Shown: positions 25,569 through 34,034 of the stretch, in pieces
How the letters are laid out: each line of letters starts with the position of its first letter
Position numbering within the stretch: position 1 is the stretch's first letter
From: Thermodesulfovibrionales bacterium
GTDB lineage: Bacteria; Nitrospirota; Thermodesulfovibrionia; Thermodesulfovibrionales; Dissulfurispiraceae
Assembly: GCA_020062545.1 (NCBI GenBank)
Contig: JAGUWD010000007.1
Span: 62,001 to 126,000, forward strand
DNA: 64,000 nt
Reading direction: 5' to 3'
Notes under the pieces: model-generated
Seen by the model: the letters and a program-made list of their open reading frames with translations, nothing else
Told to the model about the DNA's origin: nothing
Database searches by the model: none
Position numbers and translations under genes: made by a program

Positions 25569-28500
25569 TCAATTCAGATTTGCTGTTTCAGTAAACTGCA
25601 GTGAGATTGCCTTTGACGCACCAGGTTCTTCCATGGTGATGCCGTATAAATAGTCGGCAACCTCCATAGTTGTCCTGTTATGAGTAATCACGATAAACTG
25701 CGTCTCTTTGGAAAGCTCCTTTATCATCTGGGCGAATCGGACAGTATTGGACTCATCCAGCGGTGCGTCTGCCTCGTCGAGGATGCAGAGGGGGCTCGGT
25801 TTTATCAAGAATCCTGCAAACAGCAGGGCAAGGGAGGTCAATGCCTTTTCCCCACCTGAAAGCAGATTGATGTTCTGGAGCTTTTTACCAGGAGGTTGGG
25901 CTATTATGTCTATGCCTGATTCGAGAACATTTTCTTCATCTGTAAGAATGATGTCCGCCCTCCCTCCTCCGAAAAGGATGGTGAAGACCTCCGTGAATTT
26001 TGTCCTTAATGAATCATAAGCCTCTCGGAGCTTTCGTCTCGTTGTTGTGTTTATTCTGCTTATCGCCTCTTCCAGTTCCGCAATGGACATGGTTAGATCC
26101 TGCTGCTGCTTTGTGAGGAAGTCGTAGCGGTTTTTGAGTTCTTCGTATTCTTCGATAGTGCCGAGATTTACGGGCCCGAGTTCCCGTATTTTGGTATTGA
26201 GTTCATCGATTTTATTTTCATCTTCTGCTGCATCAAACCCCTCTACCTCTATAATCTCGGTCTTTATATCAAGCCCATACTTCTGGTTTATTGATGCTTC
26301 GATATTCTCTATCCTGAGCCTGTTTTCCACTGCCTTTGAATTAAGGTCAGAAAGCTGCTGGGATATCTCGTCTATCTGAGCCCTGATATTTCTGAGGATA
26401 TTGCCCTTCGAGACTATTTCTTGATTTTCCGAACTGATCGCATCCCTTAACTTTGTCCGCTCGACCTGCATGTTGTCGACATCCATGACTATTGATTTTA
26501 TTTCCTCTTCGAGTTTCTGGAGTTCTGCGGTCGATTCTTTTATTCTTTCATCTGCATCCTGAATTTCCTTTATTGCCTGTTCCTTTTTATTTTCAAACTC
26601 TCTGATGGTATCACTGATTGCATCCCTTTCCCTTCTGAGTGCATCTATTTTTTCCCTGTATGAGGTCATAGAGAGCTTTAATTCGGTGAGGTGAGACCGG
26701 GCATCTTCGTAATCTCCTTTTGTAATCGAAAGTGATTCCTGCAGTGCTGCTATGCTCTGGTTGACTTTGTTAAGCTCGCCTTCGAGTCTTCCGATTTCCT
26801 CTGTTTTGGACTTCAGAACACTATCCAGAGAACCCATTTCTTGAGAGATAGTCGTTATTTCAGCATTCAGGAAGGAGAGCCTCCTTGTCTCCCTATCCAT
26901 CTCCTCCTGATGACTTTTCAGGGAGTGTTCTATAAGTGATAGCTGTTTTTCTGTCTCGTTGATCGAATCCTCGGTATTCTTTAGAGATTCTTTTCTGTTT
27001 GTTAGATCATTGCTGTAAGAGTCGAGCATTGCCTCCATGTTTTTTATTCTAAACTGCTTCTCGTCGATTGTCTGTTGGAGTTCTTTTATCTCTCTTTTCC
27101 TTTTCAGGATATCTTTTCCGTGCCCTGCAAACAACCACCCGTCGCTGGTTATAATCTCCCCATCGAGGGTAACAAAAGACAGTGACGGGTGATGGGTGAC
27201 GAGCGACGAGTTAAGTATCTCAAAAGCACTCTGTAAGTCTTTCACGATATATGTATTATCCAGAATATTATCAGGTATTTTGTGCGCCTCGCTGGTTTCA
27301 AATGTTACAAAGTCTGATGCCTTGCCAATAATGTTGTCATGAGTAATATTTGCTGTCGTCTGTCCTCTGTCCTCTGTCGTCTGACTTCTGTCGTCTGTCC
27401 TCTGTCTTCTGTATAATATTGCTGTCCTTCCAAGATTCTTCTCTTTGACAATATCTATTACCGAGATGGCGTCTTCGATATTATCTATTATCAGGGCATT
27501 GATTTTTTCTGAAAGGGCAGCCTCGATGGCCATTTCATAATCCTTATTTGCATTAATGATATCGGACAGAACCCTGTATCCACGTCCTTCGGATACGAAG
27601 TCCGCGATGGATTTGTCCATGATTAATTCCTTTAATGAATTAAGCCTGGATATATTGGAGGCGAGGTCTTCTCTCTCTTGAGAAAGGAGCGTTTTTTTGC
27701 TTTCAATATCATCCTTTAACTGCGCTATCTCTGAGGTTATTGCATCTTTTTCGGATTTAAGACTCAGGATATTATCTGTTTTTATCTTTATGGATTCTTC
27801 GGCTTCTCTAATGGCCTTTTCCAGTTCATCTACCCCTGTTTTTATGGTCTCCATATCCTTGAGTGCAACCGATTCCCGGTATTTCATGTTCTCAAGGGAA
27901 GACTGGAGCTTGTGGAACTCATTCTTTTTATTGCTGAGATTTTCGGATACCTTGAAGAGCTCTTTTCTTTGATTTTCAATCTCGGATTCCTTGTCTGTAA
28001 TCTTAGTCTCAATGTCCGCTATCCAGTCCTTCTTTTCGTTCAACTCCATAGATATAGTTTCTATGCTGGACAACAGTGCGTTTTCTGTGTCGTCGAGTTC
28101 TGAAATCTTTCCTGAGAGTTCTTCTTTTTTATTCTTTATTTCTTCCTGCTGATTGGTAAGCCTGATGATATCCTCTTTTTTATTTTCGATGTTTGTTTTT
28201 AGCACCGCTATGTGTTTTTCGGAGTCCGATATGGACCGTTCTTTTTCATGCAGGTTGTTTTCGAGTTCTGTCAGGGCATTCTCTCTTTCTGCAAGCTCAA
28301 GGCGTTTGGTTTCTATGAGGTTTTCTAAGGTGGAGAGTTCGCTCCTCTGAGAGGCATCTGTTTCCCTCAGTTTTTCGATCTCTGATAATATCTCACTCAG
28401 AATCGTGCTGAGCCTTGTGTACTCCCTCTTTGCCGTTCTTAGTTCCACATCTTTCAGCTCGCCCATCAATCTCTTGTATCGCTCGGCCTTTTTTACCTGC

Positions 28501-29138
28501 CTGTCGAGGCTGTTTATCTGGCGTTTTACTTCATATACAATGTCGTTTATCCTCTGTAAGTTCTGTTTTGATGATTCGAGCTTTGAAATAGCCTCTGCCT
28601 TTCTGACCTTGTATTTCATTACCCCGGCTACCTCTTCTATAAGGAACCGCCTTTCATGGGGTTTTGTATTGATAATTTCTCCTATCCTGCCCTGGTCGAG
28701 TATGGAGTAGCTTTTTACATCGAGCCCTGTGTCGAGGAATATATCCTTTATATCTTTAAGTCTGCACGGTTTCTTGTTTAAGAGGTATTCGCTTTCGCCA
28801 GACCTGTACAGTCTTCTGGCAACATAAATTTCATCAGCGCCTCCATCGGGTGAGCCGTTACCCCCAACCCCCTCTCCAGTCTGTGAGATGATCAACGTAA
28901 CCTCGGCCATTCCCTTCTGCTTTTTTGTGGCTGACCCCTGGAATATGACCTCTTCCATTTTTTCGCCTCGCAGGCTCTTTGCGCTCTGCTCTCCAAGCAC
29001 CCACCTGAAGGCATCCACCACGTTGCTTTTCCCGCAGCCATTAGGGCCTACGATACAGGTAATGCCGCTATGGAGTGGGAACAGTGTCTTGTCAGCAAAG
29101 GATTTGAACCCGATAAGCTCGATCTGTCTGATTTTCAT
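25569..29138 (-). CDS. smc: Chromosome segregation protein SMC
   Basis: A full-length SMC ATPase of 1189 residues from the ATG at 29138 (MKIRQIELIGFKSFAD); an ATG four codons earlier is possible but the AAGGG ribosome site favours the second. Walker A is GPNGCGKSNVVDAFRWVLG near residue 30. Two long coiled coils flank a hinge at about 510-680. The ABC signature LLSGGEKALTSLALLFA is near 1089 and Walker B CILDEADAPLDESN near 1115. With ScpAB it organises and segregates the chromosome. The hinge region carries two inserts made of 7-base tandem units (27353-27412 and 27184-27211). A glycine-rich insert (GEGVGGNGSPDGGAD) lies in the N-terminal head. Confidence 0.96.
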   Translation of the reverse strand: MKIRQIELIGFKSFADKTLFPLHSGITCIVGPNGCGKSNVVDAFRWVLGEQSAKSLRGEKMEEVIFQGSATKKQKGMAEVTLIISQTGEGVGGNGSPDGGADEIYVARRLYRSGESEYLLNKKPCRLKDIKDIFLDTGLDVKSYSILDQGRIGEIINTKPHERRFLIEEVAGVMKYKVRKAEAISKLESSKQNLQRINDIVYEVKRQINSLDRQVKKAERYKRLMGELKDVELRTAKREYTRLSTILSEILSEIEKLRETDASQRSELSTLENLIETKRLELAERENALTELENNLHEKERSISDSEKHIAVLKTNIENKKEDIIRLTNQQEEIKNKKEELSGKISELDDTENALLSSIETISMELNEKKDWIADIETKITDKESEIENQRKELFKVSENLSNKKNEFHKLQSSLENMKYRESVALKDMETIKTGVDELEKAIREAEESIKIKTDNILSLKSEKDAITSEIAQLKDDIESKKTLLSQEREDLASNISRLNSLKELIMDKSIADFVSEGRGYRVLSDIINANKDYEMAIEAALSEKINALIIDNIEDAISVIDIVKEKNLGRTAILYRRQRTDDRSQTTEDRGQTTANITHDNIIGKASDFVTFETSEAHKIPDNILDNTYIVKDLQSAFEILNSSLVTHHPSLSFVTLDGEIITSDGWLFAGHGKDILKRKREIKELQQTIDEKQFRIKNMEAMLDSYSNDLTNRKESLKNTEDSINETEKQLSLIEHSLKSHQEEMDRETRRLSFLNAEITTISQEMGSLDSVLKSKTEEIGRLEGELNKVNQSIAALQESLSITKGDYEDARSHLTELKLSMTSYREKIDALRRERDAISDTIREFENKKEQAIKEIQDADERIKESTAELQKLEEEIKSIVMDVDNMQVERTKLRDAISSENQEIVSKGNILRNIRAQIDEISQQLSDLNSKAVENRLRIENIEASINQKYGLDIKTEIIEVEGFDAAEDENKIDELNTKIRELGPVNLGTIEEYEELKNRYDFLTKQQQDLTMSIAELEEAISRINTTTRRKLREAYDSLRTKFTEVFTILFGGGRADIILTDEENVLESGIDIIAQPPGKKLQNINLLSGGEKALTSLALLFAGFLIKPSPLCILDEADAPLDESNTVRFAQMIKELSKETQFIVITHNRTTMEVADYLYGITMEEPGASKAISLQFTETANLN
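27184..27211. repeat. Short tandem repeat in smc hinge
   Basis: Imperfect 7-base units (GGGTGAT, GGGTGAC, GAGCGAC) in frame encode SSLVTHHPSLSF in the hinge domain. Confidence 0.6.
27353..27412. repeat. Eight-copy 7-base tandem repeat in smc hinge
   Basis: Eight CTGTCNT-like units in a row, read without a stop as the hydrophilic segment RRQRTDDRSQTTEDRGQTT. Because 7 is not a multiple of 3, three units (21 bases) encode one 7-residue period, and this is visible in the peptide. The clearest array in the window. Confidence 0.9.
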
Positions 29139-29309
29139 AATGCCCTTCATTTTACGCAGTAGACACCAAAACGGTCAAGCTAAAGTTTAAAATAAAGCTA
29201 ATATAATAATAAATTTTTTTTATTTGACGATTCCTGTATTTCTATATTAGCCTGTAATGCCTTTTGGTGAATTTTTAAGCCTTTAAAATCAAATAAAGAG
29301 GAGGATTTT

Positions 29310-30494
29310 ATGCCAAAGAAGTATGAGACTCCCCTGTTAGACGAGCTGGAAAAAGGCCCATTCCCAAGCTTCGTAACAGAGATCAAGAAAGCAGCAGCAA
29401 AGAATGACATGGCTGCTGACGAGCTTGGCCAGCTTGAGAAGTCATACAGGGACAAGCGTGGTTACTGGAAACACGGCGGTATCGTCGGTGTCCGCGGTTA
29501 TGGTTCGGGCGTTATCGGAAGGTATTCATCCCTTCCCGAGGAATTCCCCAATGTTGCAAACTTCCACACGGTGAGAATCAACTCCATCGCAGGATTTTTC
29601 TACACATCAAAGTTCCTGAAAGAGGCATGCGATATCTGGGATAAATATGGAAGTGGTCTCACAAATCTTCATGGTTCTACCGGAGACTTTGTTTTACTTG
29701 GAACAACTACAGAAAATCTCGAGCCGATTTTTGCTGAGTTCTCATCAAGAGGCTGGGATCTTGGAGGCTCCGGTTCTGCTTTGAGAACACCGAGTTGCTG
29801 TGTTGGGCCGGCAAGGTGCGAGTGGTCAAATATCGATACCCTCGACATTACATACAGTATTACACAGGAGTGGCAGGATGAAATGCACAGGCCTGCATTC
29901 CCTTATAAATTCAAATTCAAGACAGCAGGATGCGCAGTTGACTGTATTGCATCAATTGCCCGTGCAGACTGCTCTATTATCGGCACATGGAAAGGCAATA
30001 TAGCGGTTGATCAGGCCGAGGTTGCCAACTACGCAAAGAAGGGCATGAATATTCAGGAAGAGATCGTCAATATGTGCCCCAGCAAGTGCATGAGTTATGA
30101 CGGAAAAGAATTGAAGATAAACGATGCAGACTGTGTAAGGTGTATGCACTGTATCGCAAAGATGACAAAGGCATTAAAACCGACCGGTGAGAAGGGCGCA
30201 ACAATCCTCATCGGCAGCAAGGCGCCGTTTGTTATCGGCGCAACACTCTCATGGGTAATCGTTCCATTCATAAAGATGGAGCCGCCGTATGATGAATTCA
30301 AAGACCTTATCAGGAAGATGTGGGAGTTCTGGGATGAGCACGGAAAGAACAGGGAAAGGATTGGCGAGCTTATCATCAGAAAGGGCATGAGGGAGTTCCT
30401 CGAGTATATTGGTATTGAGCCCCAGGCTCAGCAGGTTAAAGAGCCGAGAAGAGACCCATTCTTCTTCTGGACAGAAGCAGATTTACAGAAATAA
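29310..30494 (+). CDS. dsrA: Dissimilatory sulfite reductase alpha subunit
   Basis: A 394-residue DsrA. The sirohaem-[4Fe-4S] ligands appear as CCVGPARCEW (about residues 161-168) and AGCAVDC (about 207-211). The inserted ferredoxin domain has MCPSKC and DCVRCMHCIAKM (about 254-285). With DsrB it forms the cytoplasmic enzyme that reduces sulfite and loads DsrC with a sulfur atom as trisulfide. The ATG follows GAGGAGGATTTT. Co-occurrence with dsrD points to the reductive direction. It is divergent from smc; the 159-base gap is very AT-rich with a TTGACG at 29224, but I could not place a good -10 box. Confidence 0.97.
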   Translation: MPKKYETPLLDELEKGPFPSFVTEIKKAAAKNDMAADELGQLEKSYRDKRGYWKHGGIVGVRGYGSGVIGRYSSLPEEFPNVANFHTVRINSIAGFFYTSKFLKEACDIWDKYGSGLTNLHGSTGDFVLLGTTTENLEPIFAEFSSRGWDLGGSGSALRTPSCCVGPARCEWSNIDTLDITYSITQEWQDEMHRPAFPYKFKFKTAGCAVDCIASIARADCSIIGTWKGNIAVDQAEVANYAKKGMNIQEEIVNMCPSKCMSYDGKELKINDADCVRCMHCIAKMTKALKPTGEKGATILIGSKAPFVIGATLSWVIVPFIKMEPPYDEFKDLIRKMWEFWDEHGKNRERIGELIIRKGMREFLEYIGIEPQAQQVKEPRRDPFFFWTEADLQK

Positions 30495-30528
30495 ACATTA
30501 AAAACATATAAATATAAGGAGGAAAGTT

Positions 30529-31599
30529 ATGGCATTACCACAGAGAAGAACAGATATAGGCCCACCTCATTATAAGGATTTTTTGCCTCCGGTAATCCAG
30601 AAAAACTATGGAGACTGGAAGTATCATGAAATCCTGAGTCCGGGTGTAATGGTTCACGTTGCAAATAGCGGTGACAAAATATGGTCTGTAAGAGTAGCAT
30701 CCCCAAGGCTTCTCAGCACAGATACTATAAGAGATATGGCAGCTATTGCAGAAAAGTACTGTGGAGGTTATATCAGATTTACGACAAGAAACAATGTGGA
30801 GTTTCTTGTCTCCGATGAGAAGAATCTTGAGCCGTTACAGAAAGAGCTCAAAGATAAAAAATATATGATGGGCGGCATCGGAAACAGGATAAGCAATATT
30901 GTCCATACTCAGGGATGGGTGCACTGTCATTCCGCTGCATCCGATGCATCAGGTCTTGTTAAGGTATTAATGGATGAGTTTGCCGACTACTTCACAACAA
31001 AGGAAACTCCTAACAAGGTGAGGATGGCAGTTGCATGCTGCGTGAATATGTGCGGCGCGGTTCACTGCTCTGATATAGCTGTTGTTGCTATCCACAGAAA
31101 AGTGCCGACCATCGATCATGATAAGGTAAAGAACATGTGCGAGGTGCCATCAACAATTGCTGCCTGCCCGACAGGCGCAATAAGCCCCGAACCTTCGAAG
31201 AAAAGCGTGAAGATCAACGCAGACAAATGCATGTACTGCGGTAACTGCTTTACAGTATGTCCTCCTATCGAAATCCATGACCCGGAGTACGACGGAGTTG
31301 CAATCGTAGTAGGCGGCAAAGTAGGAAACCTCAGGAGTAATCCAAAGTTCTCCAAGCTTGCTATTCCTTTTATTAAGAATAATCCTCCGAGGTGGCCTGA
31401 AGTTACTTCAGCAGTAAGGAAGATCCTCGATGCCTATGTCGCAGGCGCAAAGAAGCATGAAAGGGTCGGAGAATGGATAGAGAGGATAGGCTGGGAGAAG
31501 TTCTTCAAGATTACAGGATTGCCATTCACATTCCAGCATATCGATGACTTCGTAATTGCAAGGGAGACATTCAGGACAGCAGCAACATTTAAGTGGTAA
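30529..31599 (+). CDS. dsrB: Dissimilatory sulfite reductase beta subunit
   Basis: A 356-residue DsrB, 34 bases after dsrA, with GGAGGAAAGTT before the ATG. The cluster-ligand segment is [14 protein letters not shown] (about 168-179) with a further cysteine pair in [17 protein letters not shown]. The ferredoxin domain [15 protein letters not shown] is near residue 232-246. The C-terminus ends in the typical aromatic stretch FRTAATFKW. It holds the catalytically active sirohaem in characterised DsrAB complexes and docks DsrC. Confidence 0.97.
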   Translation: MALPQRRTDIGPPHYKDFLPPVIQKNYGDWKYHEILSPGVMVHVANSGDKIWSVRVASPRLLSTDTIRDMAAIAEKYCGGYIRFTTRNNVEFLVSDEKNLEPLQKELKDKKYMMGGIGNRISNIVHTQGWVHCHSAASDASGLVKVLMDEFADYFTTKETPNKVRMAVACCVNMCGAVHCSDIAVVAIHRKVPTIDHDKVKNMCEVPSTIAACPTGAISPEPSKKSVKINADKCMYCGNCFTVCPPIEIHDPEYDGVAIVVGGKVGNLRSNPKFSKLAIPFIKNNPPRWPEVTSAVRKILDAYVAGAKKHERVGEWIERIGWEKFFKITGLPFTFQHIDDFVIARETFRTAATFKW

Positions 31600-31615
31600 A
31601 AATTTAATAGTGACT

Positions 31616-31668
31616 GTGTCAGTGAACAGTGTCAGTGGAAAAAATAGACTGACACTAATCACTGACAC
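31616..31668 (+). repeat. Large stem-loop between dsrB and dsrD built from short repeats
   Basis: GTGTCAGTGA (31616-31625) pairs perfectly with 31659-31668, and AGTGTCAGT (31628-31636) with 31648-31656, giving a near-continuous stem of about 19 bp with a small internal loop and an 11-base end loop. No U-tract follows, so it is not a standard terminator. Its arms are made of the CAGTGA-type 7/8-base units seen elsewhere. Confidence 0.75.
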
Positions 31669-31690
31669 CAATCACTGAAAGGGGTGCGAG

Positions 31691-31906
31691 ATGGAAAAGG
31701 AAGAAGTAAAGAAAAAGATTTATGAGTTGGTGGAGAAGTCCATGGGCAAGAAAAAGCTCAAATCAAGTGACATCCAGAAGACCATTTCAGCAGAGGCAGG
31801 TATCTCGAGGGATGAAGTCAAGGATGCATTGAAGGATCTCATTGACGAAGGTAAACTTATTTATACATACTTTGGCGGTAGCTTTGTAGAGATCCCCCCA
31901 AAATAA
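31691..31906 (+). CDS. dsrD: DsrD winged-helix protein
   Basis: A 71-residue protein, the normal DsrD length: EEVKKKIYELVEKSMGKKKL, then SDIQKTISAEAGISRDEV and the C-terminal strand GKLIYTYFGGSFVEIP. DsrD is an allosteric activator of DsrAB in sulfite-reducing organisms and is absent from most sulfur oxidisers that use reverse Dsr, so it supports the reductive direction here. GAAAGGGGTG precedes the ATG. A terminator follows. Confidence 0.95.
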   Translation: MEKEEVKKKIYELVEKSMGKKKLKSSDIQKTISAEAGISRDEVKDALKDLIDEGKLIYTYFGGSFVEIPPK

Positions 31907-31936
31907 ACAGACTTTAAATTTAAATATATTTGTCTT

Positions 31937-31975
31937 AAGGCAGTCCACCGGAAAAGTGGCAGACTGCCTTTTTTG
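31937..31975 (+). terminator. Terminator after dsrABD
   Basis: AAGGCAGTCCAC (31937-31948) pairs with GTGGCAGACTGCCTT (31956-31970) with a two-base bulge, followed by TTTTTTGTTTTC. It ends the dsrABD message. Confidence 0.87.
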
Positions 31976-32017
31976 TTTTCACGGATCTCTGTTGTAACAA
32001 ACAGAAACAAAATCCGG

Positions 32018-32023
32018 TATAAT
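32018..32023 (+). promoter_or_regulatory. -10 box for the HAMP / cytochrome module
   Basis: A perfect TATAAT lies 56 bases before the ATG at 32080, just after the dsrD terminator. The -35 region 17 bases upstream is poor (TAACAA), so an activator may be needed. Confidence 0.4.
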
Positions 32024-32079
32024 AAAGCAAAGTAAAGCCTTCTGTTAATGTGATTGAATAAATTGAATAATGGATTAAA

Positions 32080-32655
32080 ATGAAGCCTTTAAACGTTGTA
32101 AATACGGCATTAAGAACAAAGCTGACAGCAGCAATTATATTGTTTCTGGTGCTTATAGCCTCATTGAGTGTTGTATTTTTCTATTATTACACCGACAGCG
32201 AACTCGGAAAAACCTATGCCCAGAAGGTATTCATGCTTCCCCAAATTAAGGCAATAATCATGAGTAACAGCCTGTATATCTACGCCTTATTTGCACTCGT
32301 CGCAACTTTGGGAATAGCTGCAATCGTTATTCTGCACACGCACCGGGTTGTAGGTCCGCTTATAAGAATGGAGAGGCTTATGGAGAAGATGTCGATGGGT
32401 GATTTTGAAGAGGCAGTGAGGTTTAGAAAAATGGATGCAGTTCATCCCCTTGCTGATGCACTGCAAAATGTAGAAATAAAATATAAGGAGAGATATTCTG
32501 TTATAAGGGAGTCAATACATGAGATGCATAGAGATTCGATCGAGATGTACGAGTTTCTTCAGAGTGGTGATATTGAGGCTGCAGAAAACAAAAGGCATTA
32601 TATTAGGAAAAAGGCCGAAGACATCGGCAAGCTCCTTTCCGGGATCAAGTTATGA
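32080..32655 (+). CDS. Membrane HAMP-domain protein without output domain (first copy)
   Basis: A 191-residue protein with two transmembrane segments (about 16-40 and 66-90), a short periplasmic loop between them, then a HAMP domain (VVGPLIRMERLMEKMSMGDF) and a helical tail. There is no kinase, methyl-accepting or cyclase domain. Its stop codon overlaps the start of the multihaem cytochrome gene (ATGA), so the two are coupled. A second protein of the same plan follows that gene. I infer that the pair anchors or senses the state of the cytochrome; no family name with known function is recognised. Confidence 0.8.
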   Translation: MKPLNVVNTALRTKLTAAIILFLVLIASLSVVFFYYYTDSELGKTYAQKVFMLPQIKAIIMSNSLYIYALFALVATLGIAAIVILHTHRVVGPLIRMERLMEKMSMGDFEEAVRFRKMDAVHPLADALQNVEIKYKERYSVIRESIHEMHRDSIEMYEFLQSGDIEAAENKRHYIRKKAEDIGKLLSGIKL

Positions 32656-33422
32656 AGGTATTTTTAAGTTTGGCATTTATATCTATTTTATTCATTATCA
32701 GTGTGCATGCTGCTATTCAATCCATTCATTCTTTCTCGGAAAATGAGTGCATGAACTGCCACATTGATTACAAAAAGGATCCAGGGTCATTGAAGGCCCC
32801 TGTTACACTGTTATGCAAAAAATGTCATGAGGACATAACAAGCACATCGTCTCATCCATCTGATATTTATCCTGTTTCGACCAGGATTCCTCCTGACCTT
32901 CCTCTTCACAACGGTATGGTTACATGCAATACATGCCATAATATTCACAGAGAGAGATTTTTAACATCGGGCGAAAAGACATACTTTCTCAGAAGAACAA
33001 AGCTGGGAAGGGCGTTTTGTGTTTCATGCCATATGGTTAAGCCCGAGGGGCATGTAGAGACATTAGTAGCGGCACATCCGAGCAAGAAATATAAAGTAAT
33101 GGATAGATCAAAAACTATTGATCCTATATCCATGGAATGCATCGGATGTCATGACGGAATACAGGGTAGCAATGTCGAACACAGGTTAGGTCCTGGCATA
33201 TGGAGCCACGAGAGTTATTCCCATCCTATAAGTGTTGATTACAATGTCAGCAGGATGAAAGGGAAGAGATTAAAACCTATTTCGATGGTCGACAGGAGGA
33301 TAAGGTTTTTTGATGGAAGGATTGGATGCGGTACATGTCATGACCTGTATTCAAAACTGCCCAAAAAACTTGTAATGAGCAATAATAGAAGCAAGCTTTG
33401 TTTTGAATGCCATGATATATAG
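32652..33422 (+). CDS. Heptahaem c-type cytochrome
   Basis: A 256-residue secreted protein with an N-terminal signal (MKVFLSLAFISILFIISVHA) and seven CxxCH haem-binding motifs in order: CMNCH, CKKCH, CNTCH, CVSCH, CIGCH, CGTCH and CFECH. Extra histidines between motifs can act as sixth ligands. It should be periplasmic, loosely like NrfH/doubled-CxxCH cytochromes in spacing, but no specific family is assigned. The position between two HAMP-type membrane proteins, inside the dsr locus, suggests a redox-sensing or electron-transfer partner of the sulfite-reduction pathway (inference). Confidence 0.88.
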   Translation: MKVFLSLAFISILFIISVHAAIQSIHSFSENECMNCHIDYKKDPGSLKAPVTLLCKKCHEDITSTSSHPSDIYPVSTRIPPDLPLHNGMVTCNTCHNIHRERFLTSGEKTYFLRRTKLGRAFCVSCHMVKPEGHVETLVAAHPSKKYKVMDRSKTIDPISMECIGCHDGIQGSNVEHRLGPGIWSHESYSHPISVDYNVSRMKGKRLKPISMVDRRIRFFDGRIGCGTCHDLYSKLPKKLVMSNNRSKLCFECHDI

Positions 33423-33443
33423 ATTAAGCAGGGAAGGCATGAA

Positions 33444-33998
33444 ATGAAAAGAAAACAATACATAACTCACAAAAGCTACCAGAGAGGAGTTGTATTGCGG
33501 ATTGTCCTGATATGCGCCATAGGTCTACTCATAAATCTCGGCATTTTTAACTTTCTTTCGTACAGAGAGGTCGAATCATTGAGATGGAGAATGCATATCC
33601 CGGTAAATACAATCGGAGATATTATCGGTCAATATCTCATATATTCGACTATCCCATCTGTAGCCCTTGTAGCGATAGCACTCTTAATATATTTCAGGCA
33701 TCTAATAAAGAATACCGACCGGATGTTATACGGCTTGAAAAACGATATAGAGAAGGTAGCAGACGGAGACCTTTCGTTTAGTGTCTCATTGGATAAAAGA
33801 GACGATTTTAATAATATATCCGGCGGTTGCAACAGGATGATAGGTTCTTTCAGGGATAAGTTCTCGGCATTAAAAGTAAAAATGCATGACATAAATGGAA
33901 TATTAGAAGACATTGAAAACGTAAAGGATAAACAAGCTCTAACCCAAAAGACTCGGCTATTAATAGATACCCTTGAGCGTCTCGAGAAGGAAGTCTGA
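33444..33998 (+). CDS. Membrane HAMP-domain protein without output domain (second copy)
   Basis: A 184-residue protein with the same plan as the gene at 32080: two membrane segments (about 17-40 and 62-85), then a HAMP-like stretch (NDIEKVADGDLSFSVSLDKR) and a coiled tail ending in TLERLEKEV. The N-terminus is basic (MKRKQYITHKSYQRG). The two copies are similar in design but not close in sequence, so they may form a heterodimer rather than being a recent duplication (inference). It starts 21 bases after the cytochrome stop codon. Confidence 0.8.
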   Translation: MKRKQYITHKSYQRGVVLRIVLICAIGLLINLGIFNFLSYREVESLRWRMHIPVNTIGDIIGQYLIYSTIPSVALVAIALLIYFRHLIKNTDRMLYGLKNDIEKVADGDLSFSVSLDKRDDFNNISGGCNRMIGSFRDKFSALKVKMHDINGILEDIENVKDKQALTQKTRLLIDTLERLEKEV

Positions 33999-34034
33999 AT
34001 AAGCATTCTGTTTTAAGTTATAATAAAAATTACC

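Noticed and set aside
29151-29309. Rex or other redox-regulator site upstream of dsrA
   Set aside because: No TTGTGA/TCACAA dyad is present. The TTGACG at 29224 lacks a properly spaced -10 box, so no promoter was called.
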